Shown here one piece after another: positions 26,776 through 35,024 of a stretch of 40,610 nucleotides of DNA. The position numbers and the translations under genes were made by a program. This DNA is from Flavobacterium psychrophilum. Lineage in GTDB: Bacteria > Bacteroidota > Bacteroidia > Flavobacteriales > Flavobacteriaceae. The stretch is taken from positions 1 through 40,610 of the forward strand of contig CAMDDB010000025.1 of the NCBI GenBank assembly GCA_945890865.1, in the 5' to 3' direction. The notes under the pieces were generated by a model, which saw only the letters and a list, made by a program, of their open reading frames with translations, searched no databases and was not told where the DNA came from. Every line of letters begins with the position of its first letter. The first letter of the stretch is position 1.

Positions 26776-27204
26776 TTAATCAAATTTTACCAATGACTCG
26801 TCAACGGGAGAAAATCTAACCTTATCCATTTCACCGCAATAGGGTCCTTGTTTAACCTCAATAATTTCACTTTGCTCTAACATCTTAAAGCCATGTCCAC
26901 CATCAGCCAATAGGATAACATCCCCCCGATTAAGAATTCTACTTGTTATGTATTCTTGTTCCGTTGAATAAAAGTCGACCCTTACTTTTCCACTTTTAAT
27001 AAGCAATACTTCTTGCGTGTAATGAACTTCTCTAGGAACCAAGTTGTGCCGGTGTGGTGGTATAATATAGTCTACTGGACGACTCATGTATCCGAGTTGT
27101 TGAGAATCATTATCATTTGTGAAAAACTCGATTCCATCTTTTTCAAAATCACTATAAATTATTATAGCTAATTTATTTTTGTTTTTATATATTTCTTCAA
27201 ACAT
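26776..27204 (-). CDS. Small cupin-fold protein
   Basis: 142 residues. A single cupin domain with probable metal ligands H51 and H53 (PPHRHN) and E65 (YTQEVL), then SGKVRVDFYS and a GDVILLADGGHGF second cupin motif. It lacks the GxHAH pattern of QdtA/FdtA 3,4-ketoisomerases, so I do not assign that role. Similar small cupins are frequent beside sugar aminotransferase/methyltransferase genes, but I know of no defined function. The ATG at 27202-27204 lies 37 bases inside the end of the preceding GT2 gene, the longest overlap in the window; no other start would keep the conserved N-terminal part. Confidence 0.78.
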   Translation of the reverse strand: MFEEIYKNKNKLAIIIYSDFEKDGIEFFTNDNDSQQLGYMSRPVDYIIPPHRHNLVPREVHYTQEVLLIKSGKVRVDFYSTEQEYITSRILNRGDVILLADGGHGFKMLEQSEIIEVKQGPYCGEMDKVRFSPVDESLVKFD

Positions 27205-28040
27205 TTCAATAGTCTTTTAAAATTATAATTTTTAACTTCAATGAAATTATCATTAAACATCATTAAATAAAATATACCTAACAAATGGAAATAAAAAGCC
27301 ACTCCATAAACCTGTGCATCATAATGATACTTCGAAATAGTAATACAATGACGACCCCAAACACTATAACCACAATGCTTAATTATTTCCTTTCGATAGT
27401 TTTGAAAAAAGAATTGCCATCCTTCTGCTAACTTAACTCTATCCAAAGTCATATTATCTCCAGAACTCCCCGTCTTGGCTATTTCACAACTAATAAGAGA
27501 AAATGAATAATTTTTAGCCAAACGCATGCAAACATCATCATCCTGACAGATTGTGTAGCGTAAATCAAAATTGCCTACTGATAATAATGCCTCTTTTTTA
27601 ATCGACAAGGTAATTAGAGATGAGATAAAACCCTGACTTAAAGCTTGAGAATAAGAATCATTAATACCAAGTTCCCATCTTGGTCCATCGACCAAAAGAC
27701 CATAGGTAAATCCAATATCAGCATTTTTTTTAAATTCATTGGCATATAGCTCTAAGCAATTTGGAAGCCACTCATCATCGGAATCTAGAAACGCTAAAAT
27801 ATCATATTGGGCTATTTTGCACCCGGAATTTAATGCCGCATTTTGCCCTCGGTTTGTTTCATGACAAATCAATTTAATCCGCGCATCTGTAAACGACTTA
27901 ATTACCTCAACAGAATTGTCAACAGATCCATCATCTACTATAACTAATTCAAAAATAGTAAAGGTTTGGTTGAGAATACTAGAAATAGCTCTCCCTATAA
28001 GCTGGCCGCGATTATAACAAGTTAAAATTACACTAAACAT
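27168..28040 (-). CDS. Glycosyltransferase family 2
   Basis: 290 residues with FSVILTCYNRGQL at the start, VDDGSVDNS (35-43), NRGQNAALNSG (63-73) and the metal-binding FLDSDDEW (84-91). The C-terminal part is Lys/Tyr-rich and may touch the membrane. The ATG is at 28038-28040, 17 bases after the previous stop. An inverting cytoplasmic transferase; its donor may be the amino-deoxysugar encoded just downstream, but only position supports that. Confidence 0.87.
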   Translation of the reverse strand: MFSVILTCYNRGQLIGRAISSILNQTFTIFELVIVDDGSVDNSVEVIKSFTDARIKLICHETNRGQNAALNSGCKIAQYDILAFLDSDDEWLPNCLELYANEFKKNADIGFTYGLLVDGPRWELGINDSYSQALSQGFISSLITLSIKKEALLSVGNFDLRYTICQDDDVCMRLAKNYSFSLISCEIAKTGSSGDNMTLDRVKLAEGWQFFFQNYRKEIIKHCGYSVWGRHCITISKYHYDAQVYGVAFYFHLLGIFYLMMFNDNFIEVKNYNFKRLLKCLKKYIKTKIN

Positions 28041-28057
28041 TATTTTTTGTAAATCAA

Positions 28058-28966
28058 TTAATATTTAATTTTGTATCTAACTAACCAAACTACCGTTTTG
28101 TAAAAATACTTGATACTTTCTAAATTGATAACTTTCCCAATTGATGCTATAAGATAATTGAAAGATTTCTTCACATTAGAGTATTTTGCGTTCGAAAATC
28201 GTAACTCATTTTTAATATACTTGAGCGCTATATCATGCAGCCAGGAAATTTCCTCTTTGCTCAAAGTTAAATCCCTTCTTCGCATCCAATGGCTAAATAA
28301 ATCTAAATGCATTGTAATCATATTTATCCTTGAATCTTGATTCTCATGAACTCTATATTGATAAAGATGCTCTCTCAAATTTGCAACTTTTCCGCCTAAA
28401 ATAAGACATGTCAAAATCAGATCAGCGTCGGCTGCAGGCCCTGCCAAGAAATCCCATTTGATGTTATTTTGAAGAATAAAGCTGGACTTGAATATTATCG
28501 TTGGACAGTCAAGAAAATTTTGATTAAGGTATTCTGATATGGGCGTTTTATTGTTTAACTCATATAAACCTTGCATTTTATTCCCACTTATTCTATTTAG
28601 GCTTTTACCACTAGAATCTATTTCTTCAATAGCACATCCCAACAAATCATAATCCCCTTTTACTATTTCCTCCAACATCCTTGATAAGAAATTGGGCTTC
28701 ATAATATCATCATCATGAGTGATTAATAAGTATTCCCTGTTTGTGTATTGAAAGGATTGATTAGCAAATAATCGAGAGTTAACATCATTTCTTACTAATT
28801 TTATTCGTTTGTCCTTATATGAATTTAGAAGTTCAGCTGTTGATGAATCTGAACCGTTGTCCATAACAACTAATTCAAAGTCCTCATATGTTTGATTCAG
28901 AATTCCTTCAATTGCAAATTTCAAATATTCAGGTCTATTGTATGTAATCAATACAATTGATATCAT
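28058..28966 (-). CDS. Glycosyltransferase family 2
   Basis: 302 residues. ISIVLITYNRPEYL opens the GT-A domain; MDNGSDSST (35-43) and THDDDIM (83-89) are the nucleotide- and metal-binding sites. The ATG at 28964-28966 overlaps the stop of the SIR2-like gene as ATGA, so the two are probably translationally coupled. Donor and acceptor unknown. It is AT-rich like its neighbours. Confidence 0.87.
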   Translation of the reverse strand: MISIVLITYNRPEYLKFAIEGILNQTYEDFELVVMDNGSDSSTAELLNSYKDKRIKLVRNDVNSRLFANQSFQYTNREYLLITHDDDIMKPNFLSRMLEEIVKGDYDLLGCAIEEIDSSGKSLNRISGNKMQGLYELNNKTPISEYLNQNFLDCPTIIFKSSFILQNNIKWDFLAGPAADADLILTCLILGGKVANLREHLYQYRVHENQDSRINMITMHLDLFSHWMRRRDLTLSKEEISWLHDIALKYIKNELRFSNAKYSNVKKSFNYLIASIGKVINLESIKYFYKTVVWLVRYKIKY

Positions 28967-29838
28967 TTAGTGAAACCCTCCCAAAATTGGTCGTACGTTT
29001 TAAACACAATAGGCTCAACACCCACCGTAGTCAACTCATCCTTATATTTGACGTTACTCATTGATTTTGAATCTAGTACAATATGTACAGGAGTTTTATA
29101 TTCTGGTTGGTTGGCAAAATTTCGTTTCCTCTGATTAAGTAGATAGCGCAAGGCTAGTTCATGTTCTCCAACTGAGGCACCAATAATAAGAATTGGAAAA
29201 TACATAAACCGGGCAAACCAAGTGTCATCCTGATTTAAAATCTCTTGTATGTTAAAGTTATTCTTTCTTTCAAGTTGTTTAAATTTTTTGAATTGGTTTT
29301 CATAAGCAACAATCTGATTTGCCAATGATCGCATTCCAAAATTCATACTGGAAGATTTTTTAATATTACCATTTAAGAAATAAATGGGAATACCATCACA
29401 AACCCCCTTAGTTTCAAACGCAACATTACCAATCGTTTTTGAAATTTTTAAAGTCTTCTTGTCTTCAACAAACAAATTATCGACGTTTAAACTTAATATC
29501 TGACTCGGATGGAATTTAGATAGGAATTCTAAATATTGCTCATTATGTTGGCTTTTAGATAAAACTCTTAACCTTTTTGCAATACACTTTTTCAACTTGT
29601 CCTCGGCAGTATGAGATGAAACTTGGTATAAATCACAATAATCTGTAATGTAGTCTTCAAATTTATAAGACAATAAATTCAACTTATCTTTTCTTAACGG
29701 TAACGTAAACTCGTTGCAAACTTCTTCTAATAAAATAGACCAATCATTTAAAGCACTTGGAACTTGTCCAAATGCCTTGTGGATACCAGAGCCTAAAATA
29801 AGTGTGCAATTTGAAAAGTTCAAACTCATGTGTTTCAT
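28963..29838 (-). CDS. SIR2-like NAD-binding domain protein inside the glycan locus
   Basis: 291 residues. The pattern fits the SIR2-like superfamily: LILGSGIHKAFG (13-24) for the NAD-binding glycine loop, SLNVDNLFVE (116-125) for the TxNxDxLxE segment with N118 and D120, FLNGNI (154-159) where HG is expected, and ILIIGASVGEHELALRYLL (216-234) for the late GxSxxD-type segment. The catalytic histidine position therefore seems to be Asn156. SIR2-like domains outside deacetylases are best known as NAD-degrading effectors in phage defence (Thoeris ThsA, DSR). No partner defence gene is visible here, and the gene is coupled by ATGA to a glycosyltransferase gene. Its role is unknown; the family call is by motif reading only. 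Confidence 0.68.
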   Translation of the reverse strand: MKHMSLNFSNCTLILGSGIHKAFGQVPSALNDWSILLEEVCNEFTLPLRKDKLNLLSYKFEDYITDYCDLYQVSSHTAEDKLKKCIAKRLRVLSKSQHNEQYLEFLSKFHPSQILSLNVDNLFVEDKKTLKISKTIGNVAFETKGVCDGIPIYFLNGNIKKSSSMNFGMRSLANQIVAYENQFKKFKQLERKNNFNIQEILNQDDTWFARFMYFPILIIGASVGEHELALRYLLNQRKRNFANQPEYKTPVHIVLDSKSMSNVKYKDELTTVGVEPIVFKTYDQFWEGFTK

Positions 29839-29866
29839 TATTGGTTAATCAGTAATGAGCTACTAA

Positions 29867-30913
29867 CTAACGTTCAATGAAGCTATCTATTGTTCTTTTG
29901 AAGCCCTCTTCAACGCTAACAATAGGACTCCAACATAGGCCCATCGCCTTGTCTATATTCGGGGAATTCCGACTAATAGGACTTTGCATATATGACAAAT
30001 CATTTTTATCAATGACCTTTTTCAATACCTGCATATTTGATTCAGGATATAATTGCGCGATAATATGAGCCAAATCCAAAATACTATACTCTTCATTTGG
30101 ATTACCTATATTATAGGCCTGACCATTTTCACCCTTCAATAAGACTGTAATAAATCCGATCGTAGCATCTGTCAGATAACAAAACGCCCTCCTAGCGCTA
30201 CCATCACTTTTCAAGACAATGTTTTCTCTGTTTACTGCGTTAGCGACAAAATCAGCAAATACTCTACCGTCATCTAATGCCATTCCTGGACCATAAGTAT
30301 GGAAAGGACGAACAATTTTAGCCTTCACTCCATACTGAACATGATAACTAACACAAATATTTTCACCCATCCTCTTACTTTCTGCGTAACAAGCTCGAAC
30401 CTTGGTTGGATTCAAATATCCAAACGTATCCTCCTCCGTTGGAATTTGTGAGTCTTCCAATTCACCATATACTTCGCCTGAGCTGAAATAAAGGAAGGAC
30501 TCAACATCATGTTTCACCGCTAAATTTAATAAATTTATTGTACCCAAAATATTTGCATTCAATGTACCTACCGGATCTACACCATAGTATTTAGGGGAAG
30601 CCTGACTTGCAGCATGAATAACAAAATGAATCTTTTCATTAGTGTCAAAGGGACATGTTACATCATGTTTTACGATTGATAGCCGATCAACGCCTAGACA
30701 ATGCCTAAATCGGTCATGAGCTTTTCCTAAGTTTCTAACCAGCGCAACAACACGTACATTATGTTTATCCGGTATAGTCAACAATAAATCAACCATGTAT
30801 GCCGGTAAGAAACCACTAGCGCCTGATATTAATACCGTCTTATTGTAAAATAGTTCAATATTTGGTATGCTAGAACGAATTAAATTAATATCTTCTGCTC
30901 GAATGTTAGTCAT
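29867..30913 (-). CDS. Extended SDR (UDP-glucuronate decarboxylase-like fold), candidate branched-sugar reductase
   Basis: 348 residues from the ATG at 30911-30913 (a GTG immediately precedes it). SGASGFLPAY (30-39) replaces the usual GxxGxxG ending, FSSGEVYG (143-150) is the serine region, and Y176/K180 (YAESK) are catalytic. PFHTYGPGM and DGSARRAFCYLTDA are typical of the UXS-like SDR branch. It follows the RfbF-RfbG-RfbH, ThDP-enzyme and FkbM genes, where yersiniose pathways place a reductase (YerF) that reduces the acetyl branch; that role is a context-based proposal. Gaps of 48 and 28 bases to its neighbours are large for this locus. Confidence 0.8.
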   Translation of the reverse strand: MTNIRAEDINLIRSSIPNIELFYNKTVLISGASGFLPAYMVDLLLTIPDKHNVRVVALVRNLGKAHDRFRHCLGVDRLSIVKHDVTCPFDTNEKIHFVIHAASQASPKYYGVDPVGTLNANILGTINLLNLAVKHDVESFLYFSSGEVYGELEDSQIPTEEDTFGYLNPTKVRACYAESKRMGENICVSYHVQYGVKAKIVRPFHTYGPGMALDDGRVFADFVANAVNRENIVLKSDGSARRAFCYLTDATIGFITVLLKGENGQAYNIGNPNEEYSILDLAHIIAQLYPESNMQVLKKVIDKNDLSYMQSPISRNSPNIDKAMGLCWSPIVSVEEGFKRTIDSFIER

Positions 30914-30961
30914 CACAATTATTATGTATTCAACAATTTAAACTGTGTTACGCAAAAATTA

Positions 30962-31900
30962 TTAAGTAAGATCAACAATTAGACTTTTATGTTTCACCGT
31001 ATGTAAAAATAAAAAATTGGTTTCAACTGTTTCGGTTGTAATATCACCGATAGGATCTATTTTTCCCTTGTTCATTGTGAAACAAGTATAACCATTAGTT
31101 GCAAAAAAATCAATAATATCATTCGGATGATAACCAAATTTCGAAGACCATTTTCTAAGCATTTCGGTAAAAACAATTGGTTTATGATTCTTAAACGTTT
31201 CTAATCCACCTTGAAATACAAAGTATTCAGCGCCTTCAACATCACATTTAATAAAATCGACACTAGCAATTTGATGTGAAAGGACATAATTATCGATTGA
31301 ATCCGCTTGGCACTCTACCTGAGTCATACTTTGATTTTGAGTGATATTCATAGACGATGAAGCTCCCGTTAGACTAGGAGAATAAAAAAAAGTTAGCTTT
31401 TCACGTTTCGTTGAAAATGCCAAATTATTTAATCTAATAGTAGTGATTTTATTTAAATTTACATTAATTGAGAGTTGATTGTACGTTTCAGGAATCGGCT
31501 CAAAAGCATAAATTTGAGCTTTGGGGAATTTAAGTGATAGATGAATCGAATACCAGCCGATATTAGCACCAATATCAAAAATCGTATCTCCTTCTTTGAC
31601 CAATTTAAATAACATCTCTGAATCTTCCTTTTCGTAAAATTGAAAATTAAAAGCATCAATTGGTGTTACTCTTTTGTCAAGCACATCAACCTTAAAAATA
31701 GCACCTCCGGGATGATAATTTGTAGATCGGGTTGTAAACAGTACTGAGTCATCATCAATTTCTATTCTCGCAATTTCCGTATCCTTAAGATTTATGGAAA
31801 AATCAAACAGATTTTTGTGAAAATCATGCATTTTATTAATAAAGTCTTCTTTACTAATAATGGAGCTTTTAAATTTGTTTTTAATGTCTGTAATAGTCAT
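30962..31900 (-). CDS. FkbM-family SAM methyltransferase
   Basis: 312 residues. The SAM-binding motif IFDIGANIGWYS (107-118) is followed by YAFEPIPE and, near 216-225, FIKCDVEGAE, the signature of the FkbM family, whose members O-methylate sugars or related hydroxyls. The first 90 residues are an accessory region not assigned. It lies three bases after the ThDP-enzyme gene and before an SDR gene, so its likely target is a hydroxyl of the CDP-derived deoxysugar or of the glycan containing it. The ATG is at 31898-31900. Confidence 0.85.
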   Translation of the reverse strand: MTITDIKNKFKSSIISKEDFINKMHDFHKNLFDFSINLKDTEIARIEIDDDSVLFTTRSTNYHPGGAIFKVDVLDKRVTPIDAFNFQFYEKEDSEMLFKLVKEGDTIFDIGANIGWYSIHLSLKFPKAQIYAFEPIPETYNQLSINVNLNKITTIRLNNLAFSTKREKLTFFYSPSLTGASSSMNITQNQSMTQVECQADSIDNYVLSHQIASVDFIKCDVEGAEYFVFQGGLETFKNHKPIVFTEMLRKWSSKFGYHPNDIIDFFATNGYTCFTMNKGKIDPIGDITTETVETNFLFLHTVKHKSLIVDLT

Positions 31901-31903
31901 GTT

Positions 31904-33715
31904 CTAATTGTGTCGATTAATGATTAATGATTTAGGAGACAAATCATTCGCCATTATTTCTTTTATAGTTTCCAAGTCAATTAGTGGCGACATTTCTTCT
32001 AATGGGGGACTAAAAATGTCAGTGCTTTCCGCTACTGGTATTCCTTTAACCTTCGGTGTAAAGTCTTGCTCTGGGTCCATCATAACTTCAAGTATAACAC
32101 TAGATTTCAAATGAAAGTATTGATCAATAACAGCATTGTAGTTATCTATGCTTTCAAGCCGAAGATAATTATAACCGAAAGCTTGTGCTAAATCTTTGAA
32201 ATTTGGAAAATCAACGCCCGTTTTTTGATCAACAGCGGTGTAATGTCCATTAAACAACATTTTTTGGGTATGTTTAATCATTAAATAACCTAAATTATTG
32301 AAAATAATAATTTTAACTGTTGGTTTTAATTTTGCTATCGTATGCAATTCTTGTAGATTCATCATAATCCCTCCATCGCAATTCAAACAATGCACAGTAC
32401 CATTTGAGTTTTGATTTTTTAGTGCAACTGAAGCACCTACAGCATAGGGCAACCCTACTCCCATTTCACCTAGGCCTTGACTCGTAAACATTTTGTAACC
32501 GCTTACTTCCATAACTTGATGACCGCTGAGTAGCGCCGTTCCCATATCTGTAACAACCACATCACCTTTCGGAATCTGTTTGGATAGTTTATTAAGGAAA
32601 AGATAAGAATTTACGTATTGACTTTCGTTTAAATACTCTTTAGAAACAATAGGAAACTTATCTCGAATTAACGAGCATTCTTTGATCCAACTTTCAGGAT
32701 TAAATTCTGAATTAATTTTTTGATTGATTGCTTCAATAATATTTTTGACATTGTAATTAATTTTGGTGTAACGATTATATTTGTTTAATTCGTTTTCATC
32801 AATATCCACAACCACAATTCGTGCATTTGGAGCAAATTCATTGATTTGATATCCTATTTGTGGAATTGCTAATCGAGTACCTAAACAAAGAATAAAATCA
32901 GACTTTTGTATGATAAAATTGGCATGCCTTTGGCCATACAATCCAAATCGTCCAAAATATTTTGGATTATTATTATCAATAAGATCGATTCCGGACCAAG
33001 TGCTCATGAAGGGCACATTTAGTTTATTTACAAGCTTATTTAATAAGGACTGGCTATTGGAGAGATTAATACCATTTCCAGCAAGAATAACGGGTTTTTC
33101 TGAATAGTATAATTGTTGTAAAATTTGATCTGCGTAATCGTCAGCAATAGTGGTGCCTAGGGTTGAAACAATATTTTTTTTAAACGATTTTTCTTCGATT
33201 AGTTTTGCTTGGATATCAAAGGGTATCTCAATCCAAACAGGTCCTGGTCTTCCAGATTGAGTGATAGTAAAAGCATGTGAGAGTTCATTATAAATATCAT
33301 TTTCATCTAAAACACAAGTAGAATATTTCGTTATATCTTGTACCATTTTAGCAGAATTAAACCCTTGGGTTCCATACATTCTTCCATAGATGTTTTTCAT
33401 GTATCTACTGGGCTCCTGCCCTGAAATGATTACACCTGGTATTGAATCTGCCCAATTGCTGAGAACTCCAGTAACTGCATTACTAGCACCAGCACCAGCG
33501 GTAACAAGAGCTACTGCCATTTTTCCAGAGGTCCGGAAGTATGCAGCCATAGCCATTATCAAAGCTTGTTCATGATGTAAGCAGATAATTTCTGTATACC
33601 CAAGCCTATTTATTGAATCAAAAATATGTGCATTCGCAGAACCAATAATACCAAAAGCTACTTGAATACTTTCTTCTTTGAGCTTTAAAGCAATAATATC
33701 ACTAACTTTTATCAT
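31904..33715 (-). CDS. Thiamine-diphosphate enzyme, acetolactate-synthase fold, YerE-like candidate
   Basis: 603 residues from the ATG at 33713-33715. The ThDP-activating glutamate is E49 (HHEQALIMA), the central domain has GNGINLS (213-219), and the ThDP/Mg motif is CDGGIMMNLQEL (446-457) ending in IFNN (471-474). This is the full layout of acetolactate synthase-type enzymes, but the gene is in a sugar locus directly after rfbH. YerE, a ThDP/flavin enzyme of this family, adds a two-carbon acetyl unit from pyruvate to C4 of CDP-3,6-dideoxy-4-ketohexose in yersiniose synthesis, and that reaction fits the context best. A housekeeping acetolactate synthase is unlikely without ilv neighbours. It overlaps rfbH by 14 bases. 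Confidence 0.85.
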   Translation of the reverse strand: MIKVSDIIALKLKEESIQVAFGIIGSANAHIFDSINRLGYTEIICLHHEQALIMAMAAYFRTSGKMAVALVTAGAGASNAVTGVLSNWADSIPGVIISGQEPSRYMKNIYGRMYGTQGFNSAKMVQDITKYSTCVLDENDIYNELSHAFTITQSGRPGPVWIEIPFDIQAKLIEEKSFKKNIVSTLGTTIADDYADQILQQLYYSEKPVILAGNGINLSNSQSLLNKLVNKLNVPFMSTWSGIDLIDNNNPKYFGRFGLYGQRHANFIIQKSDFILCLGTRLAIPQIGYQINEFAPNARIVVVDIDENELNKYNRYTKINYNVKNIIEAINQKINSEFNPESWIKECSLIRDKFPIVSKEYLNESQYVNSYLFLNKLSKQIPKGDVVVTDMGTALLSGHQVMEVSGYKMFTSQGLGEMGVGLPYAVGASVALKNQNSNGTVHCLNCDGGIMMNLQELHTIAKLKPTVKIIIFNNLGYLMIKHTQKMLFNGHYTAVDQKTGVDFPNFKDLAQAFGYNYLRLESIDNYNAVIDQYFHLKSSVILEVMMDPEQDFTPKVKGIPVAESTDIFSPPLEEMSPLIDLETIKEIMANDLSPKSLIINRHN

Positions 33716-35024
33716 GAACAAATGATAATATTACAGATACCATAAACTCTAAATGTTCACATTTTAGTCCAGGCCAAACGCCAAGCCAAAAAGAGTTATT
33801 CATGATCAAGTCGCAATTCTCGAGTGAACCAACAATCCTTTTATCAATATTTTGGTACGCCGGTTGTTTTAGCATATTTCCCCCAAAAAACAAACGGGTT
33901 CCTATTTTATTGGCTTCTAAGTATTGAACCAATTCATTACGATTAATCTTACTTTCGGGCCTTATGGTTAGCATAAACCCAAACCAAGATGGATCAGAAT
34001 TGGGAGTTGCCACGGGTAAAATAAAATGTTCTTCTAAAGGCTTCATTAAGTCGCACAATATTCTATGATTTTCTCTGCGTTTGGCAACAAATCTGTCTGC
34101 TTTCCGCAATTGATTTAATCCAATGGCCGCTTGGGTGTCAGTCACTTTCAAATTAAAACCAATATGGCTGTAGGTGTATTTGTGATCGTATCCACAAGGC
34201 AATTCACCCAACTGCCAATCAAAACGCTTGCCACAAGTATTATCTTTACCTGTTTCACAATAGCAGTCACGTCCCCAGTCCCTAAAACTCCAAGCGGGTC
34301 GAAGTAATTTTAAATTGTTCACTAGTACGGCCCCACCTTCACCCATTGTAATATGGTGGGCAGGATAAAATGATACCGTGGCCAAATCACCAAAACTACC
34401 CGTTTTCTGTCCATTATAAGTTGCACCCAATGAATCGCAATCATCCTCAATCAACCAAAGATTGTATTTCTCTGCTATTGCGGTAACTACAGCTAAGTTG
34501 AAGGGATTACCCAACGCATGTGCAATCATGATTGCCTTCGTTTTTGGCGAAATCGCTTCCTCCAATAAATTAACGTTGATGTTGTACGTTGGTATGTCTA
34601 CATCCACAAAAACCGGAATGCATCCAAACTGAATCATCGGATTAATTGTGGTTGGAAAACCGGCTGCTACTGTGATCACTTCATCGCCTGGCTTAATCGC
34701 TCTTTCCCCCAATTTGGGAGATGTCAACGAGTAAAACGCGACAAGATTCGCTGATGACCCCGAGTTAACTAAAACTGCGGCTTTACTGCCAAAATAGGCT
34801 GCAAAATCTTTTTCGAAATCTTTTGCATAACGACCAGTGGTAAGCCAAGCATCTAGGGTGGCATCAACCCCATGAAGAATATCGTCCACGTCTAAGACCT
34901 TCCCAGTAACAGGGATATAATCACGTCCAGGAACAATTTCTTGATGGATGTTTTTTGCTATTACAGCACTCAATTGCTCTCTCAGATTGTCTGATGCGAT
35001 GTTTTTATATTCAAATTGACTCAT
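33702..35024 (-). CDS. rfbH: CDP-4-keto-6-deoxyglucose 3-dehydrase (E1, RfbH/DdhC/AscC)
   Basis: 440 residues. It has the DegT fold with the usual PLP lysine replaced by histidine: SFYPAHHITMGEGG with H223/H224. Cysteines C196, C254, C256 and C264 are spaced as the [2Fe-2S] ligands of E1. Both features mark the radical C3-deoxygenase that, with a reductase, makes CDP-3,6-dideoxy-4-ketoglucose. No gene for the reductase (RfbI/AscD/DdhD) is present in the window. It overlaps rfbG by 14 bases and the ThDP-enzyme gene by 14 bases. SpnQ of forosamine synthesis belongs to the same family, so an additional role on the 2,3-dehydratase product is conceivable. Confidence 0.94.
   Translation of the reverse strand: MSQFEYKNIASDNLREQLSAVIAKNIHQEIVPGRDYIPVTGKVLDVDDILHGVDATLDAWLTTGRYAKDFEKDFAAYFGSKAAVLVNSGSSANLVAFYSLTSPKLGERAIKPGDEVITVAAGFPTTINPMIQFGCIPVFVDVDIPTYNINVNLLEEAISPKTKAIMIAHALGNPFNLAVVTAIAEKYNLWLIEDDCDSLGATYNGQKTGSFGDLATVSFYPAHHITMGEGGAVLVNNLKLLRPAWSFRDWGRDCYCETGKDNTCGKRFDWQLGELPCGYDHKYTYSHIGFNLKVTDTQAAIGLNQLRKADRFVAKRRENHRILCDLMKPLEEHFILPVATPNSDPSWFGFMLTIRPESKINRNELVQYLEANKIGTRLFFGGNMLKQPAYQNIDKRIVGSLENCDLIMNNSFWLGVWPGLKCEHLEFMVSVILSFVHDKS

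Noticed and set aside
26776..27204. QdtA/FdtA-type sugar 3,4-ketoisomerase
   Set aside because: The cupin lacks the GxHAH motif of that family, so I keep only the general cupin call.
30914..30961. A possible promoter in the 48-base gap before the SDR gene
   Set aside because: A TTTTTG run is present but no matching TAnnTTTG element at the expected Bacteroidota spacing, so I do not call it.
31904..33715. Housekeeping acetolactate synthase (IlvB)
   Set aside because: It lies directly after rfbH, without an ilvN or ilvC neighbour, and so is better read as a sugar-modifying ThDP enzyme.
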